Assembly: GCA_007115705.1 (NCBI GenBank)
Contig: QXEO01000243.1
Coordinates: 1,412,239 to 1,476,238 of the forward strand
Reading direction: 5' to 3'
Source: Dactylis glomerata
Lineage: Eukaryota > Streptophyta > Magnoliopsida > Poales > Poaceae
Length of the DNA: 64,000 nucleotides
Shown one piece after another: positions 35,317 to 47,954 of the stretch (positions are counted from its first letter, which is position 1; every line of letters begins with the position of its first letter). The notes below the pieces were generated by a model. It was not told where the DNA came from, did no database searches, and saw nothing but the letters and a program-made list of their open reading frames with translations. Both the position numbers and the translations under genes were made by a program.

Positions 35317-36714
35317 TGATACGTCCAAAACGTATCTACTTTCTCGAACACTTTTGCTATTGTTTCTCCTTTAATTTGTGTGTTTTGAATACAACTAACA
35401 CGGACTAACGCTGTTTTTAGCAGAATTGCTCTGGTGTCTCATTTTTGTGCAGAAATCCAACTTTCAGTAAAAATTCGGGAAAAATTGGCAAAAATCCTAT
35501 TTCACCAGAAGACCCACGGAGCCAGAAGACAAACCGGAGGGGAGGCACGAGGCCTCCACACACACAGGGGGCGCGGCCCAGCCCTAGCCGCGCCCACCTG
35601 TTGTGAGGACGGCTCGGCCGTCTCCTCGACCTCTCCTTCCGCCTACATATACCCCCTGACCTGAAAATATCAGGGGTACGGTGTTTTTCCCAGATAGACT
35701 TCCGCTACGCCGCCGCCATCAGAAACCGCGATTTGGAACCAGAAACTCCGTTCTGGCACCCTGCCGGGACGGGGATTTGGAGGAGATCTTCATCACCATC
35801 ATCACCGACGTCCCTCCATCGACCATCCATGACTCCCCCATCCATGTGTGAGTAATTCCCCCGCTGTAGGTGAGGGGATGGTAGGGATTGGATGAGATTG
35901 TTCATGTAATTTGATATGAGATTGTTAGGGCATGGTGCCTAGTATCTTCTATTAGTGCTTATGACATTGTTGCAACTTGTTATGATTAATGCTTGTCACT
36001 TTCGGCCCGAGTGCCATGATTTCAGATCTGAACATGTTATTATTTCATTATGATAATTGTTGTTTATGGTCATACCTGCAAGTTGTTTACACATATTGTT
36101 GTCAGGAACCCGAGGCCCCAAAGTGACAGAAATTGGGATAACCGGAGGGGATGGCTACGATGTGAGGATCACATGTGTTCACCGAGTGTTAATGCTTTGC
36201 TCTGGTACTTTATTAAAAGGAGTACCTTAATTACCAGTAGTTTCCCTTGAGGCCCTGCTACAACAGGCTGGTAGGACAAAAGATGTCGTGCAAGTTTCTC
36301 CTTGTGAGCACGTACAACTATATACGGAACACATGCCTATGATTGTTTGTGCTAGGATGCTTTATCATTATTTATCTGCAATTGCCCATGTCTCATTGAT
36401 TTCATGAATTATCTTATCCATGCAACGCCCTTACATCCATCCCTATGCCTACAGTATTTGTTCCTACTGTTTACTATTGCTACTATTACCGCTGTTATTC
36501 TACTACTGCTGTTACTGTTTCACTACTATCACCACTATAAAACTGTTGCTATTGATAAACCACTGTGAGCAAGACTGTTTCTAGGTGCAGCTGAATTGAC
36601 AACTCATCTGTTAAGGCTTGCATATATTCTTTGGCTCCTCTTGTGTCGAATCAATAAATTTGGGTTTTACTTCCCTCAAAGACTGTTGCGATCCCCTATA
36701 CTTGTGGGTCATCA
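35317..36714 (+). repeat. RT5 5' LTR (family III)
   Basis: 1398 bp, begins TGATACGTCCAAAACGTATC and ends TGGGTCATCA. Likely LTR TATA region CTACATATACC near 35643, after GGCGCGGCCCAGCCCTAGCC. Confidence 0.94.
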
Positions 36715-36802
36715 AGACTATTTTCTGGCGCCGTTGCCGGGGAGCATAGATTTATTTGTAAGTTCACTTGGTATTCATATTGTTCGCTGCAATCCTTTCA
36801 TC

Positions 36803-38677
36803 ATGGGTAAACCTCGTGATGGAAAAGTTCCTATATTGCCATCCACTACAAGAAGAGGTACGACTTTGAACACTTCTGTTGCTCTTGATTCACCATCTGT
36901 TATGAGTAAGTTGCATACACCACCACACGCACACGCTACTGCTACTACTTCTACTGAGTTTGAAAATGCCACTGATAATTTAGATGATGCTTCTACTGTG
37001 CTTGATGAGAGTGGTTCACTAGGTTCCTTTTTAGATGCTACTATTGCTAGAGCTAAGATGGGAAACACCACTGTTACACCTGTTAGTTCACCTGAGTCTA
37101 TGGAATGTCCTAGTGATGATTTTGATGATGCTTATATTGAGCTTGACGATGATTTTATTGCTGAAGCTCGTGCTACTCGTGATGCTAAAGCTGTTAAGGA
37201 ACTTTTAGTGAGACGTGCTGTTAGATATAAATTGTCTCCTGATCCTAAGTTTGCTGCTTCTCCCATAGATATTAGAGACAAGGATTATAATTTCTCTTTA
37301 GATTTATCTTACATATCTATTGTTGAGAAAACTCCTTTTTGTGGTACTAAAGATGAAAGTGCTATGGAGCACATGAATGAGCTTTCTACTTTGAGTAATT
37401 TGTTTTCTGATGATATTAAGCTTCACACTTACTTTGTTGCTAAGATTATTCCTTTCTCGTTGAAAGATGTAGCTAAAACTTGGTTTAATAGCTTGTCTCC
37501 TGGATCTATTCATAGTCCTATTGCTTTGGTTAATGCTTTCTTTCAGAAATATTTTCCTGCTAGTGCTCAACATGCTGTTGTGCAGAAAATCTTTGATTTT
37601 AAACAGGGAAAAGGAGAGATACTGCCTGAATCTTGGACAAGGTTTTGTTCTTTAATTAGAGCTTTGCCTAAAGAGCCATTGCCTAAGAATGAACTCCTTG
37701 ATATATTTTATAATGGACTAACTGATGAATCTAAGTCATATTTGGATAGTTGTGCTGGTTGTGTTTTCAGGGAAAGAACTCCAGCTGAAGCTGAAGAATT
37801 AATGTCTAAAATAAGCCGGAATCATGATGATTGGGCTTTAGTTGAGCCAACGCCAGCACCAACACATGTGCCATCTACAGAGCCTACACCAAAGAAGAGA
37901 GGAATGATTGAATTAAATGATGAAGTTATGAAGGAAGCCAAGAAATCTCTTAAGGAGAAAGGTATTAAGGCCGAAGATGTGAAGAATTTACCCCCTATAG
38001 AAGAATTATGTAAGCCAATCCCTCACCCATCTACTATTGAGGTACACTCTCTCCAACGCTTTGATGATAGAGATATTCCTTATTCTAAACCTCCTGATCA
38101 ATGCTTAGATGAATTTGATAATTTTGTTGTTAAACAAGATAATTTTAATAGAATGGTGCAGAATCATTTGTTGGAAAATTCTAGAGCTATTAACAAGTTG
38201 CAGGATATTATGGAGAGAACCTCCAATGATGTGAAGATACTTGTTAAACATTTTCAAATGGTTTAGACTCAAATTGATCAGCTTACCAAGGTGCAAAAAG
38301 ATTTGCTAGTTAATGCTGCAAGAGAAAAACAAGCATGTGAAATACGCACAAGAGGAGGTGCTACCACTCAAGACCCCTTATATCCTGAAGGACATCCTAA
38401 GAGGATCGAGCAAGATTCTCAACGCACTTCAAGAGATGATATACCTTCTAAGAAGAAGAAGAAGAAGAAGCATAAAATAACTGCAGAATCCTCTAATGCA
38501 GATAAAGATCCTAACAGTGTTTCTAATTCTGATGCTGAAACTGAACCAGGTGATGCTTCTGATAAAGAAGAAGTTGAAGAGGAACCAGAAAAGATTGATA
38601 AAATGCAAAGTACACCAAAGAAGACTTCATTGCCAACAAGCATGGTAATGAGAGAGAACCTTGGGTACAGAAACTAA
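36803..38677 (+). pseudogene. gag: RT5 Gag, one in-frame stop
   Basis: Starts MGKPRDGKVPILPSTTRRG at 36803, 60 bp after the primer-binding site. I prefer this start because the frame upstream runs back into the LTR. The capsid-like gag domain includes LKDVAKTWFNSLSPGS, FFQKYFPASAQHAVVQK and LPKNELLDIFYNGL. An in-frame TAG at 38264-38266 interrupts the protein. The same frame stays open to the TAA at 38675-38677 with a Lys-rich segment (KKKKKKHK) and an acidic tail. No zinc knuckle is visible. The stop may be a point mutation or a site of occasional readthrough. The frame overlaps the protease frame by about 70 bases. Confidence 0.82.
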
Positions 38678-39447
38678 TGCCTTTTCCTGGCAAGAAACAC
38701 AAATCCAAGGAAGAAGAACACTACAACAGGTTTTGTGAATGGATGAAACCTTTGTTTTTACAAATTCCTTTGACTGATGCTATTAGAATGCCTCCTTATG
38801 CAAAGTATATGAAAGATATTGTTACTAACAAAAGAAAGATTCCTAATGAGGAAATTTCCACTTTACTTGCTAATTATTCTTTTGATGGTAAAGTACCGGA
38901 GAAGCTTGGAGATCCAGGTATACCAACTATTCCTTGCTCCATTAAAAATAACTATGTTAGAACTGCTTTATGTGATTTGGGAGCCAGAGTTAGTGTCATG
39001 CCTTTTTCTCTTTATAAGAGACTTGATCTAGAAAAATTAGTATCGACTGATATATCTTTGCAGATGGCTGATAAGTCTACTACTATTCCTATTGGTATAT
39101 GTGAAAATGTTCCTGTTCAAGTTGCTAACAGTTGTTTGATATTAATTGACTTTGTTGTGTTGGAAATGCCTGAAGATGATAATATGTCTATTATTCTTGG
39201 GAAATCCTTTCTAAACACTGCAGGGGCTGTTATTAATTGCAATCAAGGAAAAGTAACTTTTAATGTCAATGATAAAGAGTACACGGTTTATTTTCCCAAG
39301 AAGATTGATAGAAAGAATGCTCTAAATTCCGTCAAGAATGTTGAGACCATCAGAGTTGGTCAAATTATTTGTTCAGAACGGAAGCCCAAGGAAGAATATA
39401 AAATTGTTATGATTGGGACTATGCCTATCAAAGTTGAGGTAACATAA
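38677..39447 (+). CDS. RT5 aspartic protease region
   Basis: 256 residues from the first ATG. The frame is already open from about 38604 (TKEDFIANKHGNEREPW), so the ATG at 38677 is probably internal. The frame is -1 relative to gag, so protease would be made by frameshifting, or the phase was lost by mutation. The catalytic motif CDLGARVSVMP (38971 onward) is the plant variant of D-[ST]-G, and ILGKSFLNTAGAVI is the second conserved block. The role would be to cleave Gag polyprotein. It ends with no RT fused to it. Confidence 0.82.
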   Translation: MPFPGKKHKSKEEEHYNRFCEWMKPLFLQIPLTDAIRMPPYAKYMKDIVTNKRKIPNEEISTLLANYSFDGKVPEKLGDPGIPTIPCSIKNNYVRTALCDLGARVSVMPFSLYKRLDLEKLVSTDISLQMADKSTTIPIGICENVPVQVANSCLILIDFVVLEMPEDDNMSIILGKSFLNTAGAVINCNQGKVTFNVNDKEYTVYFPKKIDRKNALNSVKNVETIRVGQIICSERKPKEEYKIVMIGTMPIKVEVT

Positions 39448-40275
39448 GCATTTAGTGAAATTCAAAGTTTTGCCTCATATAAAGTTAGTTTGGTAACAAG
39501 ACTTGATCAACCTTATTAACAAAGTGATTTTATATGAACGAAACTTCATTTTCATCGCATCCACTCCACCTCACTTATATTTACTTTCACCAATTTTATT
39601 CCTTTAGTTTAGTTACATGATTAAGAGTATCTCAGAGCTGCTTATACTTGGTTTTGATTTGCATGAAATCATTTCATCTTCGTTTTTCTGAGTTTTTATC
39701 GATTTGTCAATTTCTGAAAAATCCTCGAAAATAAAGTTTCTCAAAAAATTCCAGAAAATTCTTTATATATTTTTATGTCAAAAATGGGACAGAGAGGCAC
39801 CTGGGAGACACCAGGAGGGGCTGCCACGCCACCACACACACACAGGGGGCGCGGCCCAGCCCTAGCCGCGCCCACCTGCTATGAGGGGGCCCCACCTGGC
39901 CTCTCACTTATCTCTTCCTCCCCAGCACCCTCTCTCTCCCGAAATATCTCAACACCCAGCTCAAACCCGTGTTCTTGCTGTTCTTCATCGCGATTTTTCG
40001 ATCTCCTTGCTCAGCCTATCATTTCTGCTGAGATTTGGAGCAATTGTTCTCCGGTATGTGACTCCTCCGCTTGTCCAAATAGAATTTCTTTTGGTGAAGT
40101 ATTTCTTGAGTATTTTAGCATTGTAGGTGGCAGGATAAATGAGTATGCATGCTTGTTCTATTACTTAGAAATGTTCTTTTGATGCATGTTAGCTCTCTAG
40201 TAACTCACTATAGTAGTTTCGTACATTTGCTTGTCTCAAAATCACTTTTTATGAGGTCTATTAAAAATTTCAGAA
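39448..40275 (+). other. RT5 non-coding spacer with LTR-like block
   Basis: No gene. AT-rich up to about 39780, then a GC-rich part in which 39836-39885 is nearly identical to the U3 of the element's own LTRs (GGGGGCGCGGCCCAGCCCTA, with CACACACA before it and GCCCACCTG after it). The segment continues pyrimidine-rich (CTCTCTCCC) up to the start of the third gene. Confidence 0.75.
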
Positions 40276-41394
40276 ATGGAGGAGAATGCATATCAACTCT
40301 CTCAACATGAACTAGAAGTACAAGAAGTCATGAGAGTTCACCGTGAAGAGAGGGTCTTTCCCTCACACTATCCATGCTCAGAGTTTATGAATGCTGCTGG
40401 AATCCTGCAGGACTTCCAAACTTTAATCTCTAATGCAGGATTGGAGCATTTTATTGATGGTGAACCTCCCCAATATGTTAAACTAACAATGTCTGTGGTG
40501 CAGGATTTCAGATTTAGTTGGTCCACTTCTAACCCCATGGTTCATTATAAAATCTATAACAAATCTGTGGACTTGCCTCTTGATGTTTTCTGTACAGCTA
40601 TTAGAGTACCACAGTGGGGATCGCGCGAGAAGATAAGGGGACAGCCTAGGCCATTGTTGGAACTATATGAAGAGATTTGTCAAGGAAGGATCTTCACAGG
40701 AGATGGTGGTAAAATTCGAAATATTCATTTTCCATCCATTCGATATTTTGCCTTCTTTATTACCAAATGTGTTCTTGCTAGGAAAGCTGCAAGTAAATTA
40801 TCTCTCCATGATCTAGCTTTTATTGCTGCTGCTTTAAGACGTGATAGGACATACCATTTAGGTGCCTTAATAGCTTTCTGTCTTGATGTTAACCGAGAGA
40901 AAGGGTGAATCTGTGGAGGACTTATAGCTTCACGCATGTTAGCTTTGCATGGTGTAGTGCCTCATTTTCTAGATCTGCAGTTCCCCGAGGAGAAACTTGA
41001 TCTTAATTCTATGATTCATCATAAGTTTGTTTCTCCTCCGGCTAGCTTGATTAATTTAACATTTGAGCTAACCTTTTTCAAGAAGTCTACCTGGATGGTA
41101 GTGAAGACTGATCGATCAGTCCGTTTGCCTGCACCTCTTTTGTTTAACCTTGATCGCAGGAATGGATGGTCGCTCATGGAGGATGAGCTCGACGCGTACG
41201 TAGAGGAGCACCCGCCGCCTGTGCGCGATGAGGAGGGCGCCGAGGAGTCGGGTCAGCCCTCCAACATTGCGAATTTCCCATGTGAGCAGCCTTATTATGA
41301 TTATGCGCCATCAGCTTCATCTTCACGAGAGCCAGGGTACGATTACACCCATGATGACCCACCAGCCTGGAGCAACTACCAGGGCTGTAATTGA
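40276..41394 (+). pseudogene. Athila ORF1-like protein, one in-frame stop
   Basis: Starts MEENAYQLSQHELEVQEV. An in-frame TGA at 40906-40908 splits it into 210 residues plus a continuation to 41394, about 372 in all. Conserved-looking blocks are IHFPSIRYFAFFITKCVLAR, AALRRDRTYHLGALIAFCLD and MLALHGVVPHFLDLQ. This pattern matches what I remember of the Athila ORF-1 family, found downstream in Athila elements; its function is not established. The C-terminus is acidic, then Tyr/Pro/Ser-rich. I see no convincing signal peptide or membrane anchor, so I do not call it envelope-like. Confidence 0.65.
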
Positions 41395-43378
41395 TCTCCA
41401 CTTAGGCCAAAAGCCTAAGCTTGGGGGGAGGTACGCCGACGATTCACTCATCTACATATCATATTTTGTCGGTCCTTTGTATATCCATGTTTCGCTTTCT
41501 TTATTGCTCTTGTTTTTATTTCTACTTTCCAAAACACAAAAAAGACCAAAAATAATTCCGTTGTTTGTCTCTATTTGTTTGCCTTTTTAGTTTTCTACCT
41601 TTGGTTTGCTTTACTTGCTATTTTCGGTTTGGTATTTGAAAAATACAAAAATATTTTGCTTTGTTTGCGTTTTCCTTTCGTTCTTGTTTCAAAAATCGAA
41701 AACCCCAAAAATATTTGTTGTTCTTCTTCGGTTTTGTAAAGTTTGTTGCAGAGTTCAGTCCCTCGTTACTCCATTGGAGCTTGGTATTCACTTTATATTA
41801 TTCACAAGTGAAGAGCAATAATGACGACATATGACAATCCGAGATGTGGTAAGAGGCTGGTATGGACTCTATTTGTTTTCATTTTTGTACATATACTCAT
41901 CTATGTGGACATGCTTAGTCGGTTCATGTAAGGTATATGTTATCTAATGGATGCTTTGTAGTTCTTGTTCTCATATGATTAGTTCCAATTTACTAATAGT
42001 TTGTAGCATGTCATGTAGACGCTTGCTTGCATTGTTTTATTCATAATATGGTATGTTATTGTGGTATCCTCCTCTGAAAAGTTTCATTTGAATCGACTTG
42101 GCACATGCTCAAGCATGCATATGACTGAACAAAAAGTCAATTAAGCCTTGATGATTTACTTTGCCTCAGAGTTCTTGTATCATGTTTATGCCTATATTAA
42201 TTTTGTTTTGTCGCAAGCATGATTATGACAGCTATTGCTCTCTCGATTGTCGCTTCCCAATCTTTTGCTAGCCTTCACTTGTACTGGGAGGGAATACTTC
42301 TCGTGCATCCAATTACCAAAAAACCAAGTCTTCCAAAGAGTCCACTATAAATTCCTATGCATGGTATTTCAAAGCCATTCCAAGTAAATTTCCATGTGCT
42401 ACCTTTCAAAACTTTCAACTACTTCTCATTTTTGTGCCACTGTTTTTAGCTCATGGGGACGTAGTGGTCGGAATTGCTATCTTCCATATTAAATTGAGTA
42501 CCCCTTGACTAGGCAGCTTTATCTGCTCGTCATTAATTTTGCAAGGGAGCTGGTCAGACCATTGTAATTTAATTCTAAAAAGAAAGAAAAAAGGCACTCC
42601 TCCATAGTATTGTAAGTTGGTGGGCACCTGATGGAATCGGTTAGCCATGGTTTGAGAAAGGAAAAAAGGTGGGAAGGAGTGCCAAAGCTTTATAAAAGAG
42701 CACCAATGTGCCAAATTTTCAAAGAACTCAGAACCGCTCTCACTTGTTTATTATGGAAGATAGCAAGTCCCCATTGCCAGTCGTTGACATGAAACAACCA
42801 CCTCTCAAAATAAATTTTTATCTCTATTTTACAAATAAAAAGCTCTAGCACATGTTAAATCACTGCTTCCCTCTGCGAAGGGCCTTTCTTTTACTTTTGT
42901 GTTGAGTCATCATCTTCTAACTTTTAAGCACCTTCTTGAGAGCATAGCTGTTATTCTTAGTGTAATGTGCTTGTCCCAGAACACGGTTAATTGTGGTATA
43001 ACTTTGATGCTTGTATCTTTGATATTTTTACTTCTAGTCTTCCTTTGGACTTTAGAGGTGCCTCAGCATTTATGTTTTGCTCCACAAATAAAGGCAAGCT
43101 GGATACCACTCTTCCATATCATTTATGCATACTACAATCTTGTGGCTTCTTATGTTCATGTTACTTGTTATTAGTGCATTGGCACTCTTTTATAGCTTGC
43201 TTGACTATGAGGTGACATTAGTTGCATATTTCTTATTATGAATTGCCTGAGTACTTGATCATATAGTGAGTATATATACATCATATGAAGCAAATGTGTT
43301 CGTGAAAGTTTCTTTTATCGCTCTCAGTTGTTAACTGAATTGCTTGAGGACAAGCAAATAGCTAAGCTTGGGGGGAGT
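41395..43378 (+). repeat. RT5 3' non-coding region
   Basis: No gene. T-rich sequence with GGCCAAAAGCCTAAGCTTGGGGGGAGGTA near 41405, an early polypurine-like copy. The stretch 42060-42950 resembles the other elements' 3' modules, and 42400-42900 matches RT1 specifically. The terminal polypurine tract is at 43362-43378. Confidence 0.8.
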
Positions 43379-44776
43379 TGATACGTCAAAAACGTATCTA
43401 CTTTCCCGAACACTTTTGCTATTGTTTCTCCTCTAATTTGTGTGTTTTGAATACAACTAACATGGACTAACGCTGTTTTTAGCAGAATTGCTCTGGTGTC
43501 TCATTTTTGTGCAGAAATCCAACTTTCAGGAAAAATTCGGGAAAAATTGGCAAAAATCCTATTTCACCAGAAGACCCACGGAGCCAGAAGACGAACCGGA
43601 AGGGAGGCACGAGGCCTCCACACACACAGGGGGCGCGGCCTAGCCCTGGCCGCTCCCACCTGTTGTGAGGACGGCTCGGCCGTCTCCTCGACCTCTCCTT
43701 CCGCCTACATATACCCCCTGACCTGAAAATATCAGGGGTACGGCGTTTTTCCCAGATAGACTTCCGCTATGCCGCCGCCATCAGATACCGCGATTCGAAA
43801 CCAGAAACTCTGTTCTGGCACCCTGCCGGGACGGGGATTTGGAGGAGATCTTCATCACCATCATCACCGACGTCCCTCCATCGACCATCCATGACTCCCC
43901 CATCCATGTGTGAGTAATTCCCCCGCTATAGGTGAGGGGATGGTAGGGATTGTATGAGATTGTTCATGTAATTTGATATGAGATTGTTAGGGCATGGTGC
44001 CTAGTATCTTCTATTAGTGCTTGTGACATTGTTGCAACTTGTTATGCTTAATGCTTGTCACTTTGGGCCTGAGTGCCATGATTTCAGATCTGAACATGTT
44101 ATTATTTCATTATGATAATTGTTGTTTATGGTCATACCTGCAAGTTGTTTACACATATTGTTGTCCGGAACCCGAGGCCCCAAAGTGACAGAAATCGGGA
44201 TAACCGGAGGGGATGGCTACGATGTGAGGATCACATGTGTTCACCGAGTGTTAATGATTTGCTCTGGTACTTTATTAAAAGGAGTACCTTAATTACCAGT
44301 AGTTTCCCTTGAAGCCCTGCTGCAACAGGCTGGTAGGACAAAAGATGTCATGCAAGTTTCTCCTTGTGAGCACGTACGACTATATACGGAACACATGCCT
44401 ATGATTGTTTGTGCTAGGATGCTTTATCATTATTTATCTGCAATTGCCCATGTCTCATTGATTTCATGAATTATCTTATCCATGCAACGCCCGTACATCC
44501 ATCCCTATGCCTACAGTATTTGTTCCTACTGTTTACTATTGCTACTATTACCGCTGTTATTCTACTACTGCTGTTACTGTTTCACAACTATCACCACTAT
44601 AAAACTATTGCTACTGATAAACCACTGCGAGCAATACTGTTTCCAGGTGCAGCTGAATTGACAACTCATCTGTTAAGGCTTACATATATTCTTTGGCTCC
44701 CCTTGTGTCGAATCAATAAATTTGGGTTTTACTTCCCTCGAAGACTGTTGCGATCCCCTATACTTGTGGGTCATCA
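43379..44776 (+). repeat. RT5 3' LTR (family III)
   Basis: 1398 bp, same length as the 5' LTR with scattered substitutions. Confidence 0.94.
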
Positions 44777-44781
44777 TATTG

Positions 44782-45164
44782 CTATCACCTGTTTACTTTA
44801 CTCGCACTGTTTACTTTACTCACATACTATTACTATTTTCCACTCGATACGCTCATTCCTTTGTTTATAGCAAACCGGTGAGATTGACAACCTCATCGTA
44901 AGTTGGGAGCAAAGTATTTGGTTGTGTTGTGTGCAGGTTCCATGTTGCCACTCGCAAAGCAAAGCTCGGATGAGGCGCCCTATAAATTGTCCAGAGCTGT
45001 CGCAAGCTAGCGGGCATCACCTTCAGTCGTATTGGCTTCTTCCCCTTCAGATCAATAAACTTTGGTTTCTTAACTGAGGGAAAACCTTGCTGCTATATTC
45101 ATCATACCTTCCTCTTGGGGTTCCCAACTGGACGGTGAAAAGCTATCAACACCGTACTGCATCA
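44782..45164 (+). repeat. RT3 3' LTR, right part
   Basis: 383 bp completing the LTR interrupted at 35316. Ends GTACTGCATCA. Confidence 0.92.
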
Positions 45165-45169
45165 GTGTT

Positions 45170-47870
45170 CAAATCATATGGAAAAACATAGCAAATGGTT
45201 TTCATCTTGTCCTTCATGGAATAGCAAAACATAAATGCATACGACACCTTCAAGTTTAAGAGGGCAACTAGATACAAATAATTTAAGAACAAGTGAAATG
45301 AAAATCGTGAATCAATCAATGATAACTTTGGGACAATGCACATTAAACTTAGAATGGCAACTATGCTCTCTTATACGGTGCATAAAGGTAGAAGGTGAAG
45401 ACTCAACATAAAAGTAAAAGAAAGGCCCTTCGCAGAGGGAAGCAGTGATTGCAAGTTTTATAAACCTCCAAAAATTATGGTACTTACTAGCTTTGAGCTC
45501 TCATTGCCCCCATCATAGGCATCTTGAATGGTTAAAGTAAATGCGAGTACAATTATGAAGCATATGCTTGACAAATCATAAGTTGAAAACCTCGTGTCCC
45601 ATGAAGTACGAATACCCAAACCTCATGCTACTCGACTTAGAGTCCCAAGCAAGCTCTTGTCATTGTAAGTATACACGTATCATCGAGAACCGCCAACGGG
45701 GTACCTCCGTGCCCGATGACATGGAACAAGCCCACATTAAAATGATAGGATAAACAGACAATCAACACCTCGGCATCTCTTTTATTTACCATTGGTATAA
45801 CTTATTATTTTGAGATACGTCATCGAATGTCCACTATGGGCATGCTGTAAATTTCCACCATGAATTATGCATGGCTTAGATTGGCGGCCCAGGCGTTTCT
45901 CTAACACGTATACAAACTCCATGATCCCGCAAGATTCCCAACTTATTTCACATCGCGAGTATCCATAAACAAAAGATCACGATATCAACTCAAATAAGAG
46001 AAGTGCAATGTTGAAAGCTTACCCCATGACGGCATGGTTTGGCTAATTTCTAACTTACAACTTGCAAGCATAACAACTCAACATAAGAGAGCCACAATGT
46101 CAAAATTTTAAGAACAAGAAAAGTAAAGTGTGCCATCAGGTTCGTGAGAGCTTTACTGACCGATTTTCGCATAACACCAAAAGAGTTTAATTTTAAGGAT
46201 AGATAAAAGCAAGTCAAATGTACTTTGGAATAGCAAATTGCTAATAGGTATGTATGGTGGACACATTGGAACAACTTGGTTTTTGGGAGTTGGATGCACG
46301 AGTAGAGCTCATACTCAGTACAAAATGAGGGCTAGCAAAAGACTGGGAGCGACCAACTAAGAGAGCAATAACGGCCATAATCATGCATAGTGACAAAACA
46401 TCATTAAGAGAAGCATAAAATGGCATCAAAAGTCAAAAACAAAATGATCATAGAGGCTTATGGCGACTTTGTATGAGTCAAACATGTTGTAAGCATGCGC
46501 CAAGTCAACCCAAATAAAGCAACAAGGAGAAAACCAAATTAATGCTTCCAAATAATAAAAACAACGCATGATTTTTTTTCAAAGGCTCATTAAGCAATCT
46601 TAGTCATTTGAGACAAGCCATGCTACAGCAAAACCACTAAGCATACTATCAAAACGACATCAAGCACGACATGCAAAAAGTCTAAGCCGCGGTCTAAACA
46701 AGCTCCTTTTTGTACCACTTTTTGGCATGAATGTTTTTCTCTTTTTCAACACCATTCAAACCTTTTTGAAACAACCCTTTTGATGAAAACCAACATAGAC
46801 CAGAGGTCTAAATACACCTTAATGCAAAAATAAAACAAGATCTGAACAAAAATCCAGGCAAAAAACGAAAGCTAAATGCAGTTCTAGAAAAAGAGAACAC
46901 TCGTTGAACAATAAGAGTGAAAAATAGAGTGTTCTTGGCAAATGAAAAACGAAGCAAGTCTCTCTCCAAAAACATGATGTGATCCAAACATTTATTACAG
47001 CAACCAAAACAAAAGAAAACTGAAAGCAAAAGTAAAGACGCTCAAGAAAAACGCATAGTGTATGAAGCAATAAAAATATAGTGTGTTGAAAGGTGACCTA
47101 ATTTTTGCCGATGAAGAAGGGGTGCCTCGGGGGCATCCCCAAGCTTTGACACTTGTACCTCTTGGATATTTCTCGGGGTGCGTGGGCATCCCCAAGCTTA
47201 AGCTTTTGTCCATTGTTCAACTCATCTCATCATTCTCCAATCCCTACACTTGAAAACTTCCTTCATACAAAACTTAACACAATTCTATTAGCAACATTAG
47301 TGTAAGCATAATAATGAATCAACCCTTTTTGGTTCAGATTTCAACTCAAACCCACCACATATAAAGCATATACTACTGTAGCAACTTTCCCAAAAGTTCC
47401 GTGATCAAAAGAACTCAAAAAGAAAGCGATCGAGAGGCAAACATAAATAGTGGCAGAAATCTGTCAAAACAGAACAGCTGACAAAGGTCAATTTTTTCGA
47501 GGGTTTTCTGTTGCTCAAATCAAAAAGTGTAAAACTAATGAAAGTTTGGATATAACCTGGGGCATATGCACAAGAAATCGCAGATCAAAAAGATATTCTG
47601 AGAATTTTCACGAATTTTTACGGTGCAGTACCAAAATCTGTTTCAGGACAGCAACATCCCCAAATCTTACCTCACTCAAATTAGAGGTTTCTCTTGGCAC
47701 AACAACGAAATAAAAAGGATAAGGAGCGGTTATTACAGTAGTAATAACTTCCAAGACTCAAATAAAAGAAAAGGAACTGAAATTAAAACAATGGGTTATC
47801 TCCCAAGAGTGCTTTTCTTTAACGTCTTTGAGCTAGGCGCAGTAATTTCAGAAAATGCTCACATAGGCGC
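45170..47870 (-). repeat. RT2 3' non-coding module, right piece
   Basis: Complement of the module seen in RT3 and RT4, no gene. One perfect internal 14-mer copy (complement AAGCTTGGGGATGC) is near 47135; the second is slightly altered near 47190. Confidence 0.88.
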
Positions 47871-47954
47871 CCAAAAAGAACTTAAGGCAAAGGTGCCATA
47901 AAGGAACTTGAAGCAAGAGAGAGCATCAAAAAGCAAATGTGAAACACATTTAAT

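Larger units (their letters stand above)
35317..44776 (+). mobile_element. RT5: Athila-like LTR retrotransposon without RT/integrase, family III
   Basis: 9460 bp, target duplication TATTG (35312-35316 and 44777-44781). LTRs at 35317-36714 and 43379-44776 are both 1398 bp. Primer-binding site at 36726-36743 is the perfect tRNA-Asp complement; a polypurine tract (AGCTTGGGGGGAGT) ends at 43378. Coding order is gag, protease, then an Athila-ORF1-like gene. The 0.8 kb between protease and the third gene holds no RT or integrase. Athila-lineage elements are known to use tRNA-Asp. Confidence 0.94.
20524..45164 (+). mobile_element. RT3: non-autonomous LTR retrotransposon, family I, host of RT4 and RT5
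   Basis: Target duplication GTGTT (20519-20523 and 45165-45169). The 5' LTR is 20524-22123. The 3' LTR is split into 34083-35316 and 44782-45164 by RT5. The internal region is 22124-25375 plus 33762-34082, split by RT4. Own length is about 6.8 kb. The primer-binding site at 22134-22151 has two mismatches (TGGTGCCATTGCCGGGGA). It carries the same unknown small ORF as RT1 and the shared 3' module, but no gag, protease, RT or integrase. Confidence 0.93.

Noticed and set aside
38675..38679. TAATG stop-start overlap between RT5 gag and protease as a translational coupling signal
   Set aside because: The protease frame is already open and looks conserved upstream of this ATG, so the ATG is probably internal and the overlap incidental.
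40276..41394. Envelope gene in RT5
   Set aside because: The position would fit, but there is no signal peptide, fusion-like segment or membrane anchor, and the blocks resemble the Athila ORF1 family.
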